Below are positions 34,906 to 43,373 of a stretch of 48,146 bases of DNA, one piece after another; within the stretch, counting starts at the first letter, position 1; each line of letters begins with the position of its first letter. Origin of the DNA: Myxococcus sp. CA023 (GTDB taxonomy: Bacteria > Myxococcota > Myxococcia > Myxococcales > Myxococcaceae); assembly GCF_010998615.1 (NCBI RefSeq), contig NZ_JAAEAH010000072.1, positions 1 to 48,146 on the forward strand, read 5' to 3'. The notes under the pieces were generated by a model. That model did no database searches. It was not told where the DNA came from and saw nothing but the letters and a program-made list of their open reading frames with translations. A program made the position numbers and the translations under genes.

Positions 34906-35826
34906 ATGTCCCTCCGCTGGCCGCTCCTGTCCCTGTCGTTGTTGGTGTCTGCTCCAGCGCTCGCGGTCGACGGTGTCGCCGTCCGGGTCCGCTGCACGGA
35001 GAAGTGCACGGTAGTGCTGGATGGAAAGAACGGGTTCCGGGTGAATGACACCACCTGGGAGTTCAAGGGCGTCACGCCGGGCTCCCTGCGCATCGACGCC
35101 ACGGGCGTGATGAGCCGTCCGCTCGCCGGCAGCTTCGTGGTCATCCCGGACGTGGCGACGGCGGACGTCTTCCTGGCCAGCAACAAGCGCATCATCATCG
35201 AGCCCGGCAGCTCCACCATGCCCGGCACACCGGACTGGGCCGAGCCGAAACCTCCCACGCCGGCCTCCACGTCGAAGGCGCCGAGCGTGGCCACCGTGAA
35301 GTGCCAGGACGACTGCACGGTGCTGCTCGATGGGAAGCGAGGTATCCGCCGGGACAACCGGACCTGGGAGTTCCGCGACGTAGCGCCCGGCCAGCGGCGC
35401 GTGGAAGGCAGCGGTGGCGTCTTCAACCGGCGGCAGTTCGTGGGCTACGTGGAGGTGCCGGGTGGCTCCGAAGTCACCATCCAGGGGGACGCCAAGGGCC
35501 GCGTGACGCTCACGGAGCAGAAGGACCTGGAGGCGGCGAAGCAGCCTGAGACGCGCGCGGCGACGACCTCCCGGGTCCACGTGCGCTGCACGAAGCCGTG
35601 CACCGTGATGATGGACGGGCAGCGCCGGGGCACGAGCAACGCGACGAACCTGAGCCTCCGCGACGTGCCGCCCGGAGAACATGCGCTGGAGGTGGACTTC
35701 ACGGTGGGCGGGAAGCTGCGGCGCTCGACGCTGGCAGTGCCCGTGGGCCACGAGCTGTTCGTCACCGCGTCCGAGGAACACGGCATCCAGGTGACGAACA
35801 CGAAGCCGCTCACGAGCACGCCGTAG
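34906..35826 (+). CDS. Secreted protein with three PEGA-like repeats
   Basis: A 306-aa exported protein with signal peptide MSLRWPLLSLSLLVSAPALA. Three repeats of about 75 residues each open with a CxxxC pair and a turn: VRCTEKCTVVLDGKNG, VKCQDDCTVLLDGKRG and VRCTKPCTVMMDGQRRG. Each is followed by a LSLRDVPPGEHALEV-like strand, the PEGA fold's signature (here VTPGS, VAPGQ, VPPGE). Linkers between repeats are Pro/Thr-rich. The paired cysteines suggest one disulfide or metal site per repeat. PEGA domains are thought to bind envelope components; the ligand is unknown. The ATG at 34906 was chosen to place the signal peptide; GAGG is 13 bases upstream. Confidence 0.78.
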   Translation: MSLRWPLLSLSLLVSAPALAVDGVAVRVRCTEKCTVVLDGKNGFRVNDTTWEFKGVTPGSLRIDATGVMSRPLAGSFVVIPDVATADVFLASNKRIIIEPGSSTMPGTPDWAEPKPPTPASTSKAPSVATVKCQDDCTVLLDGKRGIRRDNRTWEFRDVAPGQRRVEGSGGVFNRRQFVGYVEVPGGSEVTIQGDAKGRVTLTEQKDLEAAKQPETRAATTSRVHVRCTKPCTVMMDGQRRGTSNATNLSLRDVPPGEHALEVDFTVGGKLRRSTLAVPVGHELFVTASEEHGIQVTNTKPLTSTP

Positions 35827-35842
35827 AGAGGCGGCGCGGTTG

Positions 35843-36622
35843 TCAGCGACTCTCCGCGAGGGGCGGATCCATCAACGCCGCCACCTCCGCGGAGTAGCCC
35901 CCGGGCCCTTCGCCATGAACGATGAGGGGCGGGCGCACGGCGAGGCCCCGGTCCCTGTCTCGCAGGGCATGCACCAGGAAGCGCGTGGCCGGGGCTCCCA
36001 CGCGCGCGTGGACGAAGCGCAACACGGTGGGGTGGAGCTTCGCCTGGGTCAGCAAGCCCAACACCTCGGCCACGCGCGCGGCCGGGTACACCAGGCTCAC
36101 GCCGCCGCCGGGCATCAACGCATACCGTGCCGCGGCGACGACGGATGGCGCGTCACACGCCACCTCTGACTTGGACACGGCCCGTTCGTCATCCGGGCTG
36201 CGGACCCCCGCGTCGGCCAGGCGGAAGGGCGGGTTGGACACGACGTGGGCGTACTGGCCCCCGGAGACGTGTTCGCGGATCCGTCGCAGGTCCCCGAGCA
36301 GTGGGGTGACCCGCGCTTCGCACCCGTTGAGCACCACTGCGCGCATCAGCCGGGCATGAACGGCGGGCTGGAGCTCCAGGGCATCCACGGGCCCCAGGCC
36401 GAACTGATTCACCAGCAGGAAGGACACCACACCGCTGCCCGCGCCCAGCTCCAACATCCGCCCGGACTCGTCAACACGCTCGGTGGCCGCGAAGTGGGCC
36501 AGCAGCACCGCATCCAGCGTGAAGCGGTAACCCGTCCGCCGCTGGAGCACCCGCACCCCCGCCGTGCCGATGGAGTCGAGCGTTTCGTCCGGGCCGGGCT
36601 CGGGCAGGGTGGGTTCAGGCAT
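35843..36622 (-). CDS. TrmN6/YfiC-like SAM-dependent N6-adenine methyltransferase
   Basis: A 259-aa class I methyltransferase. TLDSIGTAGVRVLQRRTGYRFTLDAVLLA at the N-terminus is the family opening. Motif I is LELGAGSGVVS (58-68), an acidic DALEL follows, and the catalytic NPPF lies at 130-133, leading into the RLADAGVRSPDDERAVSKSE segment. This is the pattern of tRNA1(Val) A37 N6-methyltransferases; a different RNA or protein target is possible. The last 80 residues (LHPTVLRFVHARVGAPATRF) belong to the same family. It lies 16 bp from the convergent PEGA gene with no obvious terminator. The ATG at 36622 has AGGAAG upstream. Confidence 0.88.
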   Translation of the reverse strand: MPEPTLPEPGPDETLDSIGTAGVRVLQRRTGYRFTLDAVLLAHFAATERVDESGRMLELGAGSGVVSFLLVNQFGLGPVDALELQPAVHARLMRAVVLNGCEARVTPLLGDLRRIREHVSGGQYAHVVSNPPFRLADAGVRSPDDERAVSKSEVACDAPSVVAAARYALMPGGGVSLVYPAARVAEVLGLLTQAKLHPTVLRFVHARVGAPATRFLVHALRDRDRGLAVRPPLIVHGEGPGGYSAEVAALMDPPLAESR

Positions 36623-36760
36623 GGGCTGTAGGGCTTCCTACCCAACGTCCGCTTCGGGCCCAAGACCCCCGCACTGTGCCCCAGCGTTACCGCTGGAAAA
36701 TCGGCTCACCGACCATAGGTTCATTAGAGCTTTCATATGTTATTTCAGCAGGTTGTGTTG

Positions 36761-36783
36761 AGATATTGGTCAGCGATATCTCT
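36761..36783 (+). promoter_or_regulatory. Inverted-repeat operator upstream of the HipA-like gene
   Basis: GAGATAT (36761-36767) and ATATCTC (36777-36783) form a perfect inverted repeat with a 9-nt spacer, 26 bp before the ATG. It lies in an AT-rich leader that contrasts with the GC-rich surroundings. The HTH of the encoded protein is the obvious candidate to bind it (inference). Confidence 0.6.
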
Positions 36784-36809
36784 TCACGGATCTTTTCAGG
36801 AATCTGTTC

Positions 36810-38120
36810 ATGGCAACCCTGGAGCAACTGCTGACCATCCTCGGACGTCAGGCCGAGATACGAGGGAGCGAGCTGGCCGCTCAGCTCCGGGTGTCACGCC
36901 CGACAGTGTCGCGGCTGCTGGCCTCCGCAGGCCCGAGCGTCTGCCGGATGGGGCAGGGGCCCGCCACACGCTATGCGCGGACCCGCTCGATTGCCCCCTT
37001 GGGCGAACAGGTACTGATGTACCGCGTGGACGAGACCGGCCGTCCCCACGAGGCAGGCGTCCTGCACCCGCTGTGGAACGGGGGCTGCTGGATTGCGCGA
37101 GAGGACGGGGTAGGTGAACGGTTCGCCGGGCTGCCGCCTTTCGCCGCCGACATGAGCCCTCAGGGCTACCTGGGCCGAGGCTTCACGAGCCGTCACCCCG
37201 AGTTGGGACTCCCCCCTCGCATCACGGACTGGACGGAGGACCACCAACTCATCGCGCTGGCGTTGCGAGGCGATGACTGCGTCGGAGACCACATCATCGG
37301 CGCGGCCTCCCTGGACCGGTTTCTCGCAAGCCCGCTTCGGCCCGTCACCGAGGCTCAGTACCCGGAGCTCGCCCGCTCATCGATGTCGAGCGAGGCAGGC
37401 TCCTCCGCCGGTGGCGAGCAACCCAAATTCACGGCCTATGCCGAGGCGCGCCACGTCCTGGTGAAGTTCGCGGCCAACGATGACGGCGCCGCCGCTCAGC
37501 GTTGGAGAGAGCTGCTCGTCTGCGAAGGCCTGGCACTCGAGGCCGTCCACGCCGCCGGGATTTCGGCCGCAACCACGCGTTCCATCCGCGTCGAGGGCTA
37601 CCAGTTCCTCGAGGTCGAGCGCTTCGACCGGGTGGGGGAAAGAGGCCGCAAGGCACTGCTCTCACTCAAGGCCATCGACAACGAGTACCTCGGCCATGAA
37701 GGCAAGGGGAGCACCTGGACCAGTGCGGCCCGGTATCTCCTGCAGATCCAGTACATCAGCGACGAGGACGCCAGGCGCATTCGCTGGCTCGACACCTTCG
37801 GGCAGCTCACCGGCAACACCGACCGCCACTTCGGCAACCTCTCCTTCTTCGAGGAAGGGCCCAAGCGGTTCCGGCTCGCCCCTGCCTACGACATGCTCCC
37901 GATGATGTTCGCCCCCGTGGGCACGAGCATCGTCGAGCGCACCTTCGAGCCCCGGCCGCCCACTGCGGAGACGCTCGATGTCTGGGCCGATGCCGCTCAA
38001 CACGCACTGGCCTACTGGAACCGGCTGGAGCAGACCCCCGAACTCAGCGACACGTTCCGCGGCCACTCCGCACGATGCAGGGACTCACTTGCCGCGCTGA
38101 TGCAGCGGACACCGGTCTGA
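36810..38120 (+). CDS. HipA-like Ser/Thr kinase toxin with fused N-terminal HTH (YjjJ type)
   Basis: A 436-aa protein. An N-terminal winged-helix/HTH (residues 5-41, GSELAAQLRVSRPTVSRLLA) is followed by a HipA_N-like region and a HipA kinase core. The core has a Gly-rich loop SAGGEQPKF (199-207), ATP-site Lys in HVLVKF, catalytic Asp338 with the DRHFGN motif, and the Mg-binding YDMLPM (Asp361). HipA kinases phosphorylate a tRNA synthetase and are usually neutralised by a separate HipB. Here no hipB gene is adjacent and the HTH is in the same chain, as in E. coli YjjJ. Autoregulation through the upstream inverted repeat is plausible. AGGAA precedes the ATG. The AT-rich leader suggests horizontal origin. 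Confidence 0.9.
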   Translation: MATLEQLLTILGRQAEIRGSELAAQLRVSRPTVSRLLASAGPSVCRMGQGPATRYARTRSIAPLGEQVLMYRVDETGRPHEAGVLHPLWNGGCWIAREDGVGERFAGLPPFAADMSPQGYLGRGFTSRHPELGLPPRITDWTEDHQLIALALRGDDCVGDHIIGAASLDRFLASPLRPVTEAQYPELARSSMSSEAGSSAGGEQPKFTAYAEARHVLVKFAANDDGAAAQRWRELLVCEGLALEAVHAAGISAATTRSIRVEGYQFLEVERFDRVGERGRKALLSLKAIDNEYLGHEGKGSTWTSAARYLLQIQYISDEDARRIRWLDTFGQLTGNTDRHFGNLSFFEEGPKRFRLAPAYDMLPMMFAPVGTSIVERTFEPRPPTAETLDVWADAAQHALAYWNRLEQTPELSDTFRGHSARCRDSLAALMQRTPV

Positions 38121-38141
38121 GCCGGCGTCCGCTCCGTCTTC

Positions 38142-40037
38142 CTACGGCGCATAGACGACCGTCAGCACCGCGTTCGCCCCATCCCGGATGAACAGGTACT
38201 GCGTGGCCGTCTGCTCCTGGGTGAAGCGCAGCCGAAGCTGCGTCTTCCCTGTCTTGCTGATGGCGGAGAGTCCCCCCGCGCTGAAATCCCCGGAGTTCTT
38301 CGCTCCCGCGCTGAATCGGTCGATGCCCGCGACGCTGCTCGCCGTGGCCGCCGCCGCCCAGTCCGTCACCTCCGTGTTCGCCGCGTTGAACGTCCCCTTC
38401 TTCGCGTCGATGACCAGCGTGTTCCCCGTGGGCGTCGACCACGGGTCTCCCGAGCCCGACGAGTAGCTCACCGTCAGGAACGCCCGCGTGACGGTGGCCC
38501 CGTCCGGAAGGCTCGACGTGTCGAAGGAGAGGAACGACCGGTTGTACTTCCCATCCGTCCCCCGGCCGAGCGCCAGGTTCGTCATGAATCCCAGCGCCGC
38601 CCCGCTGCCATCCGCGTCCGCCTTCAGGTAGCCGTCATCCGCCGCGATGCTGGCGAACTGCACCGTCACCGGCGCCGGGGAGCCTGAGTTGCTCACCGTC
38701 ACCACCGTGTCGTCGTCCGTGGCCTGATTGCCCGCGGCGTCAAATGCACGGGCCCCCAGCGTGTACCGCCCGTTGGACACGGCCGTGCTGTTCCAAGCGA
38801 AGGCATACGGCGCCTGCGTGTCCGTGGACGCCACCTCGCCATTCACCAGGAACTCCACCCGGGTGACGCCCACCGCGTCCGCCGCATCCGCGGTGACATT
38901 CACCGTGCCACTCACCGTGGCCCCATTCGTCGGCGCCGTCACGTTGACGGTGGGCGACGTGGTGTCACCCGTGGGCTCTCCTCCGCCTCCCGTCATCCCG
39001 AAGAACTTCACCTGGTGGTAGACGGAGCAGAGATTCACATCGCTCAGGTACGCCCCCACCGAGCCACAGGCCGCGCTGCCGGTGCCGCCTGGGAACTGGA
39101 ACTGCGCATCCATGGCCACCGCGTGGCCCATGCCGGTGAGCTCCCACGTCTCCACCAACGCGTTGCCCGCGCCGTCCCGGTACACCTTGTGTGGGAAGCC
39201 AGAGACTGTCTCCACCGTGTCCGGCGTCTGGTCGATGCCGTGCACGTTCGTCCACTGCTCCATCGCCTCGGTGAGGTTCATCACGTTCACCGTGTAGTCA
39301 CTGGTGCCGTGCCAGATGGTGACGCGCGGATGCGGGCCCGCGTAGCCCGGGTACGCGCTGCGGACCACGTCCCCCCACGCGGCGGGCGTGCGATTCACAC
39401 CCGGGCTCATGCAGCTGAAGCCCGCATTCATCGACTCCGCGCACCGGTACGGGCCACCGGAGTGGATGGCCCCGGCGGAGAAGACATCCGGATAGGCGGC
39501 CAGCAGCGCGGGCGTCATGTATCCCCCCGCCGAGAACCCCGCCACGAACACCCGCGACGGGTCGATGGAGTACGTGGCCTTCATCGTGTCCACCATCTGC
39601 TTGATGGACAGCGCCTCGCCCCGGTCTCGTGAGAAGTCACCGGGCTCGAACCAGTTGAAGCAACTGGTCATGTTGTTGCCGCTCTGCTGCTGCGGGTAGA
39701 CGACGTAGAACTTGTAGACGTCCGCCGCCGCGGACCAGCCGGCGCCCTCCATCCCCTCGGCCCGCTGCGTACACCCGTGCATCACCACCACCAGTGGCGC
39801 GTTGGCCGGCATGCCGGACGGCACGTGGCGGAACATCTGCAGGTTGCCGGGGTTGCTGCCAAAGCCCGTCACCTGCGTGAGCAGGGGCTGACGCTGCTCC
39901 GCCACCTCGGGCTCGGCCTCCGGCGCGTCCCCGAGGGGAGCGCCACAGCCCGCGAGGCCCGCGAACAACCACGCGGCAAGAGGCACCCCGGCGGACCACG
40001 ACCACGGCCAGGAACGGTTGCGACGCTGCTTGAGCAT
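38142..40037 (-). CDS. PHB-depolymerase-like esterase lipoprotein with Ig-like and C-terminal domains
   Basis: A 631-aa lipoprotein: lipobox AGLAGC with Cys31. Residues 60-345 form an esterase/PHB-depolymerase domain with MHGCTQ (oxyanion), nucleophile Ser169 in AGFSAGG, and a His in TGMGHAVAMD. Residues 370-455 are a bacterial Ig-like domain (VNVTAPTNGATVSGTVNVTA, VEFLVNGEVA). Residues 465-631 are a beta-sandwich with YNRSFLSFDTSSLPDGATV, of the carbohydrate-binding-like, DNRLRE-type kind. The enzyme could act on polyhydroxyalkanoates, feruloyl or acetyl esters in polysaccharides; the accessory domains favour a polymer at the cell surface. The ATG at 40037 follows AGGGAG. It is convergent with the HipA-like gene at 21 bp. 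Confidence 0.88.
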   Translation of the reverse strand: MLKQRRNRSWPWSWSAGVPLAAWLFAGLAGCGAPLGDAPEAEPEVAEQRQPLLTQVTGFGSNPGNLQMFRHVPSGMPANAPLVVVMHGCTQRAEGMEGAGWSAAADVYKFYVVYPQQQSGNNMTSCFNWFEPGDFSRDRGEALSIKQMVDTMKATYSIDPSRVFVAGFSAGGYMTPALLAAYPDVFSAGAIHSGGPYRCAESMNAGFSCMSPGVNRTPAAWGDVVRSAYPGYAGPHPRVTIWHGTSDYTVNVMNLTEAMEQWTNVHGIDQTPDTVETVSGFPHKVYRDGAGNALVETWELTGMGHAVAMDAQFQFPGGTGSAACGSVGAYLSDVNLCSVYHQVKFFGMTGGGGEPTGDTTSPTVNVTAPTNGATVSGTVNVTADAADAVGVTRVEFLVNGEVASTDTQAPYAFAWNSTAVSNGRYTLGARAFDAAGNQATDDDTVVTVSNSGSPAPVTVQFASIAADDGYLKADADGSGAALGFMTNLALGRGTDGKYNRSFLSFDTSSLPDGATVTRAFLTVSYSSGSGDPWSTPTGNTLVIDAKKGTFNAANTEVTDWAAAATASSVAGIDRFSAGAKNSGDFSAGGLSAISKTGKTQLRLRFTQEQTATQYLFIRDGANAVLTVVYAP

Positions 40038-40132
40038 GGTGTCTCCCTGGCGGCCACGAGGGAAAAGGGCGGCCGCGGGGCGAAACCTGACTCTTCCGGG
40101 AGTCACTGATTCAAGGCGCGTCGCGTCGCATC

Positions 40133-40194
40133 GCGCTGAAACATGAACCAGGATTCAAATCACGCACCGCGTCGTGTGGTGCGCTGAAACATGA
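40133..40194. repeat. 14-bp direct repeat GCGCTGAAACATGA
   Basis: Two exact copies (40133-40146 and 40181-40194), 48 bp apart, lie between glutathione synthase and the esterase, upstream of the latter. Each contains a TGAAAC half site like those after dnaA. They could be binding sites for a regulator of the esterase gene. Confidence 0.55.
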
Positions 40195-40219
40195 GTCAGC
40201 CCTCAGCTCAGGGAAGACA

Positions 40220-40241
40220 CCGGGCGCCGGGCCGCCCGGCG
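40220..40241. terminator. GC-rich hairpin after glutathione synthase
   Basis: CGCCGGG (40225-40231) pairs with CCCGGCG (40235-40241) around a 3-nt loop. An alternative pairing, CCGGGCG (40220-40226) with CGCCCGG (40233-40239), overlaps it. It lies 15 bp after the stop of the leftward gene. Confidence 0.6.
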
Positions 40242-40255
40242 TCCTCCGGCGGGGC

Positions 40256-41224
40256 TCAGCGCGCGGCGCGCTCGGCGACGAGCCGCTCCGCCACGTCCAG
40301 CACCTTGGCCTCCACGCACACGTCGTCCAGGTGGTTCGCCTCCACCAGGCCGGTGGGGCTCGTCACGTTGACCTCGGTGAGGTAGGTGCCCAGCACGTCG
40401 ATGCCCACCAGCCGCAGCCCGCGCTTCACCAGCTCCGGCTTCAGGCGCTCGCAAATCTCCAAATCCCGTGGGGTGAGCACGGCCTTCCGGGGCACGCCGC
40501 CGGCGGCCATGTTGCCGCGGTGGTCGTCGTCGGACGGGACGCGCAGCACGCCGCCCACCGGCTCGCCGTCCACCAGGAGGATGCGCTTGTCACCCTGGCG
40601 GCTCTCCGGGATGTACGCCTGCGCCATGACGGCCTCCCGGCCGCCCCGGGTGAGCATGTCCACCGCGGAGCGCGCGTTCCGGTCCGTGGCGGATAGGAAG
40701 AGGATGCCCTTGCCCGCGAAGCCATCCACTGGCTTGAGGATGGTGCCCGCCGCGTTGCGCGCGATGAAGTCCAGCAGCACCGGCAGCTCGCTGGTGACGC
40801 GCGTGTCCGGCATCAGGTCCGGGTAGCGCAGGGAGAAGAGCTTCTCGTTCGCGTCGCGGAGGCCCGCCGGCTCGTTGATGAAGACAGGGGGCCGGCCCGT
40901 GCCGCACAGCTCCACCAGCTGGGTGGCGTGCAGGAACTCCGCGTCCACCGGAGGGTCCTTGCGCATGAAGAGCACGTCCAGCGAGGACACCGGGCGAGGA
41001 GCCTCGTCGAGGATGTCGAAGTGCCGTCCCAGCTCGCGGCGCACGGTGACGTGGCGCATGCGCGCCTCGGCGCACGTGCCGTTGAAGCGCAACCAGCCCT
41101 GTTCGAAGTAGCGCACCTGGTGGCCGCGCTTCTGCGCTTCGAGCATCAACGCGAACGTGGAGTCGTGGTCCACCCGCACCGTCTCGAGCGGGTCCATCAG
41201 GAAGCCAATGGTCAGAGGGGCCAT
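40256..41224 (-). CDS. gshB: Glutathione synthase
   Basis: A 322-aa ATP-grasp ligase joining gamma-glutamylcysteine and glycine. The N-terminal domain opens LTIGFLMDPLETVRVDHDSTFALMLEAQKRGH, the family hallmark. The middle has DVLFMRKDPPVDAEFLHATQLVE and FINEPAGLRDANEKLF. The ATP-grasp part has GTILKPVDGFAGKGI, QAYIPESRQGDKRILLVDGEPVGG, and the closing GIDVLGTYLTEVNVTSPTGLVE with the Mg ligands. No gshA is in the window. The ATG at 41224 has only a weak ribosome binding site. It lies 79 bp after the kinase gene on the same strand and may be cotranscribed with it. Confidence 0.94.
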   Translation of the reverse strand: MAPLTIGFLMDPLETVRVDHDSTFALMLEAQKRGHQVRYFEQGWLRFNGTCAEARMRHVTVRRELGRHFDILDEAPRPVSSLDVLFMRKDPPVDAEFLHATQLVELCGTGRPPVFINEPAGLRDANEKLFSLRYPDLMPDTRVTSELPVLLDFIARNAAGTILKPVDGFAGKGILFLSATDRNARSAVDMLTRGGREAVMAQAYIPESRQGDKRILLVDGEPVGGVLRVPSDDDHRGNMAAGGVPRKAVLTPRDLEICERLKPELVKRGLRLVGIDVLGTYLTEVNVTSPTGLVEANHLDDVCVEAKVLDVAERLVAERAAR

Positions 41225-41303
41225 ACAGTCCGGAATCAGAGGGAGAGGGGCGCGAAGATAACCAAGTGCCCCGGGACGTGCCCCTCAATCCCGGTTCTGT
41301 GTT

Positions 41304-43040
41304 TCAGCGCTCGGGGATTTCCGCCAGCTTCAGCCGGAACTGGGTCGTCTCCCCAGCGCTGATCGGCACCGACAGCATGCGCTTCTTGCCGTCCGGGCCC
41401 ACGATGGTCAGGTCGTGCTCCCCCGCGGGCATGGCCACGTTGAACATCGGCGTGCGGCCCACCCGCTTCTTGCCTCGGAAGACCTCCGCCTCCGGCAGCA
41501 CCAGCAAGGTCAACTTGCCCCGGCCCTTCGCCGGGCGGGCGATCGCCGCCTCCTTGGAACGGGGTTCCTCCGCGTCCTCGCCGCCCGACACCTTCGCTGG
41601 AGCCTCCGTGTTGCCGGCATCCGTGGGCGGGCCCGAGCCCGGTCCCAGGTAGACGGGCAGGTTCGGGTCGTGGTGGGGGAGGGTGCGCAGCGCGCTCGCG
41701 TCCTCTTCCTCCACCGTCTCGTTCAGCACCTTCGACAGGTGCCAGGCGGCATAGCCACCGCCCACCAGGATGCCCATCAGCACCAGCCCCCACAGCACAT
41801 TGGAGGCCTTGCTCTCCGGCGGCTGCGGCGTGCCCTCCACGGCCGCCGAAGCCTTCCGGGGCGCCGCCGCCGCGGGCACCTTGCGCGAGGGCTTGCGCGG
41901 CATGCCGGCCACGCCGTTCGACGGCGTCGGGATGTCCTTACGCTCGGGGAGGTAGGGCCCGTCATCACTGCGCAGCGCCCGCTTCGCGGAGTCCAGCATG
42001 ACGCCGTTGGTGGTGCCGTCCGCGGACTCCAGCATGACGCGCGTGGCGGACATGCGCTCGGTGAACCAGTCCTGCATCAGCGCGGCCCGGTCATGCGCGT
42101 CCAGCAGCAACTTGCCCGCCGCCGCTTCAATCGCCCGGGCCATGTCCCGGCCGGTGGCGAAGCGCTTCTCGCGGCTGCGCTCCAGCGCCCGCATCACCAC
42201 CTTGGACACCTCTTCGGGCACGTGCGGCGCGACGTGCGAGGGCCAGGGGACGGGCGCCTCCAGGATCTTCATCATCTCGTCGCGCTCGTTCTTGCCCGCG
42301 AACAGGCGCGCGCCGGTGATGAGCTCGTGCATCATCACCCCGACGGAGAACAAGTCACTGCGGCCGTCCAGTGTATCGCCCCGCACCTGCTCCGGGGACA
42401 TGTACCCGGTGGTGCCCTTCACCGTGCCGACGTTGGTGCGCTCCAGGCTGTCCTTCGCCTTGGCGATGCCGAAGTCGAGCAGCTTCACCACGCCGTCGTA
42501 CGTCACCATGATGTTCTTCTGGGCGACGTCGCGGTGGATGACGGGGCTGGGCGCGCCGGAGGGCGCCGTATAGGTGTGCGCGTAGTGCAGCGCCATGCAG
42601 ACGTCGCGCGCCACCGACAGCGTGAAGCCCAGCGGGAGCTGCTCCTGGCGGCGCAGGCACGCGCCGGTAATCTGGTTCAGGTTCTGCCCGGCGATGAACT
42701 CCATGGCCAGGTAGAGCCCGTCATCCTCGCGCCCCAGGTCGAACACCTGCGCGATGTTCGGGTGGTTGAAGGCCGCGGTGATGCGCGCCTCGTCCAGGAA
42801 CATGCGTTCGAACTGCGCATTGTCCCGCGCGTCCGGCAGCACCCGTTTGATGACCACGTACTTGCGGAAGCCACCCGGACCCGAAGTGAAGCCCAGGAAC
42901 AGCTCCGCCATGCCGCCCACGGAGAGCTGCGTGACGACCTCATACTTCCCGATGCGCTCGCCCCGATAGAAGTCGATGGGGAAACCCTCCGCCGGCACCC
43001 CGCTGTCGGGGCACATCCCGCGCCAGACGATAACAGGCAT
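41304..43040 (-). CDS. Membrane Ser/Thr protein kinase with C-terminal PEGA-like domain
   Basis: A 578-aa Hanks-type kinase. The kinase domain (about 33-300) has the Gly loop QLSVGGMAELFLG, Lys65 in VVIKRV, the catalytic loop HRDVAQKN (Asp171), DFG at 189-191 and the activation-segment end GYMSPEQVRGD. The catalytic loop reads VAQKN rather than the usual LKPEN, as often in myxobacteria. A basic Pro/Ala linker precedes one membrane helix (LWGLVLMGILVGGGYAAW). The external part ends in a PEGA-like domain (LTLLVLPEAEVFRGKKRVGRTP). The start is uncertain: ATG 43040 (chosen) or ATG 43016, neither with a strong ribosome binding site. Its upstream region is the putative oriC, so DnaA binding could affect it. 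Confidence 0.9.
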   Translation of the reverse strand: MPVIVWRGMCPDSGVPAEGFPIDFYRGERIGKYEVVTQLSVGGMAELFLGFTSGPGGFRKYVVIKRVLPDARDNAQFERMFLDEARITAAFNHPNIAQVFDLGREDDGLYLAMEFIAGQNLNQITGACLRRQEQLPLGFTLSVARDVCMALHYAHTYTAPSGAPSPVIHRDVAQKNIMVTYDGVVKLLDFGIAKAKDSLERTNVGTVKGTTGYMSPEQVRGDTLDGRSDLFSVGVMMHELITGARLFAGKNERDEMMKILEAPVPWPSHVAPHVPEEVSKVVMRALERSREKRFATGRDMARAIEAAAGKLLLDAHDRAALMQDWFTERMSATRVMLESADGTTNGVMLDSAKRALRSDDGPYLPERKDIPTPSNGVAGMPRKPSRKVPAAAAPRKASAAVEGTPQPPESKASNVLWGLVLMGILVGGGYAAWHLSKVLNETVEEEDASALRTLPHHDPNLPVYLGPGSGPPTDAGNTEAPAKVSGGEDAEEPRSKEAAIARPAKGRGKLTLLVLPEAEVFRGKKRVGRTPMFNVAMPAGEHDLTIVGPDGKKRMLSVPISAGETTQFRLKLAEIPER

Positions 43041-43099
43041 GTGCGGGGCGGACGTGTGGTGAGAACGGGCCTCCACCCGGGGTGGTTCCCGCATCCACC

Positions 43100-43325
43100 G
43101 GGAAGCTGTGGATGGCCTGTGGACAGTGGGGGAGGGGCTGTGGAGAAACCCCGGTGTGGATCAACACCTGTGGGTTCCCGGGGATAACCGTCACTTTACC
43201 CACATGTAGCACATCCGAAATTCGTGAGTGTTCCCGGGAGCTTGCTGACTTGTCCCCAAGTCCCGGCTCCCTACTGCTACTACCAATAGATCAATACCTC
43301 TATGAACCTTTAGAAGAAGCAGTCT
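43100..43325. other. Putative replication origin oriC
   Basis: In the 333-bp gap between the kinase gene and the next minus-strand gene lie many DnaA-box-like nonamers. One mismatch from TTATCCACA or its complement: TGTGGAGAA (43139-43147), TGTGGATCA (43155-43163), TTACCCACA (43196-43204). Two mismatches: TGTGGATGG (43107-43115), TGTGGACAG (43118-43126), CGGGGATAA (43179-43187), TTGTCCCCA (43250-43258), TGTGGAAAC (43345-43353). After a GC-rich spacer comes CTACTGCTACTA (43271-43282), whose lower strand read toward the boxes is TAG-TAG-CAG-TAG, a DnaA-trio-like element in the expected orientation. The next 40 bases (43281-43320) are 35% GC, a good unwinding element. No DnaA box is perfect, so this remains a strong prediction. 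Confidence 0.8.
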
Positions 43326-43373
43326 GCGCTGGGGACGAAGTGCCTGTGGAAACCCAAGGCCGGTGCCCCGGCC

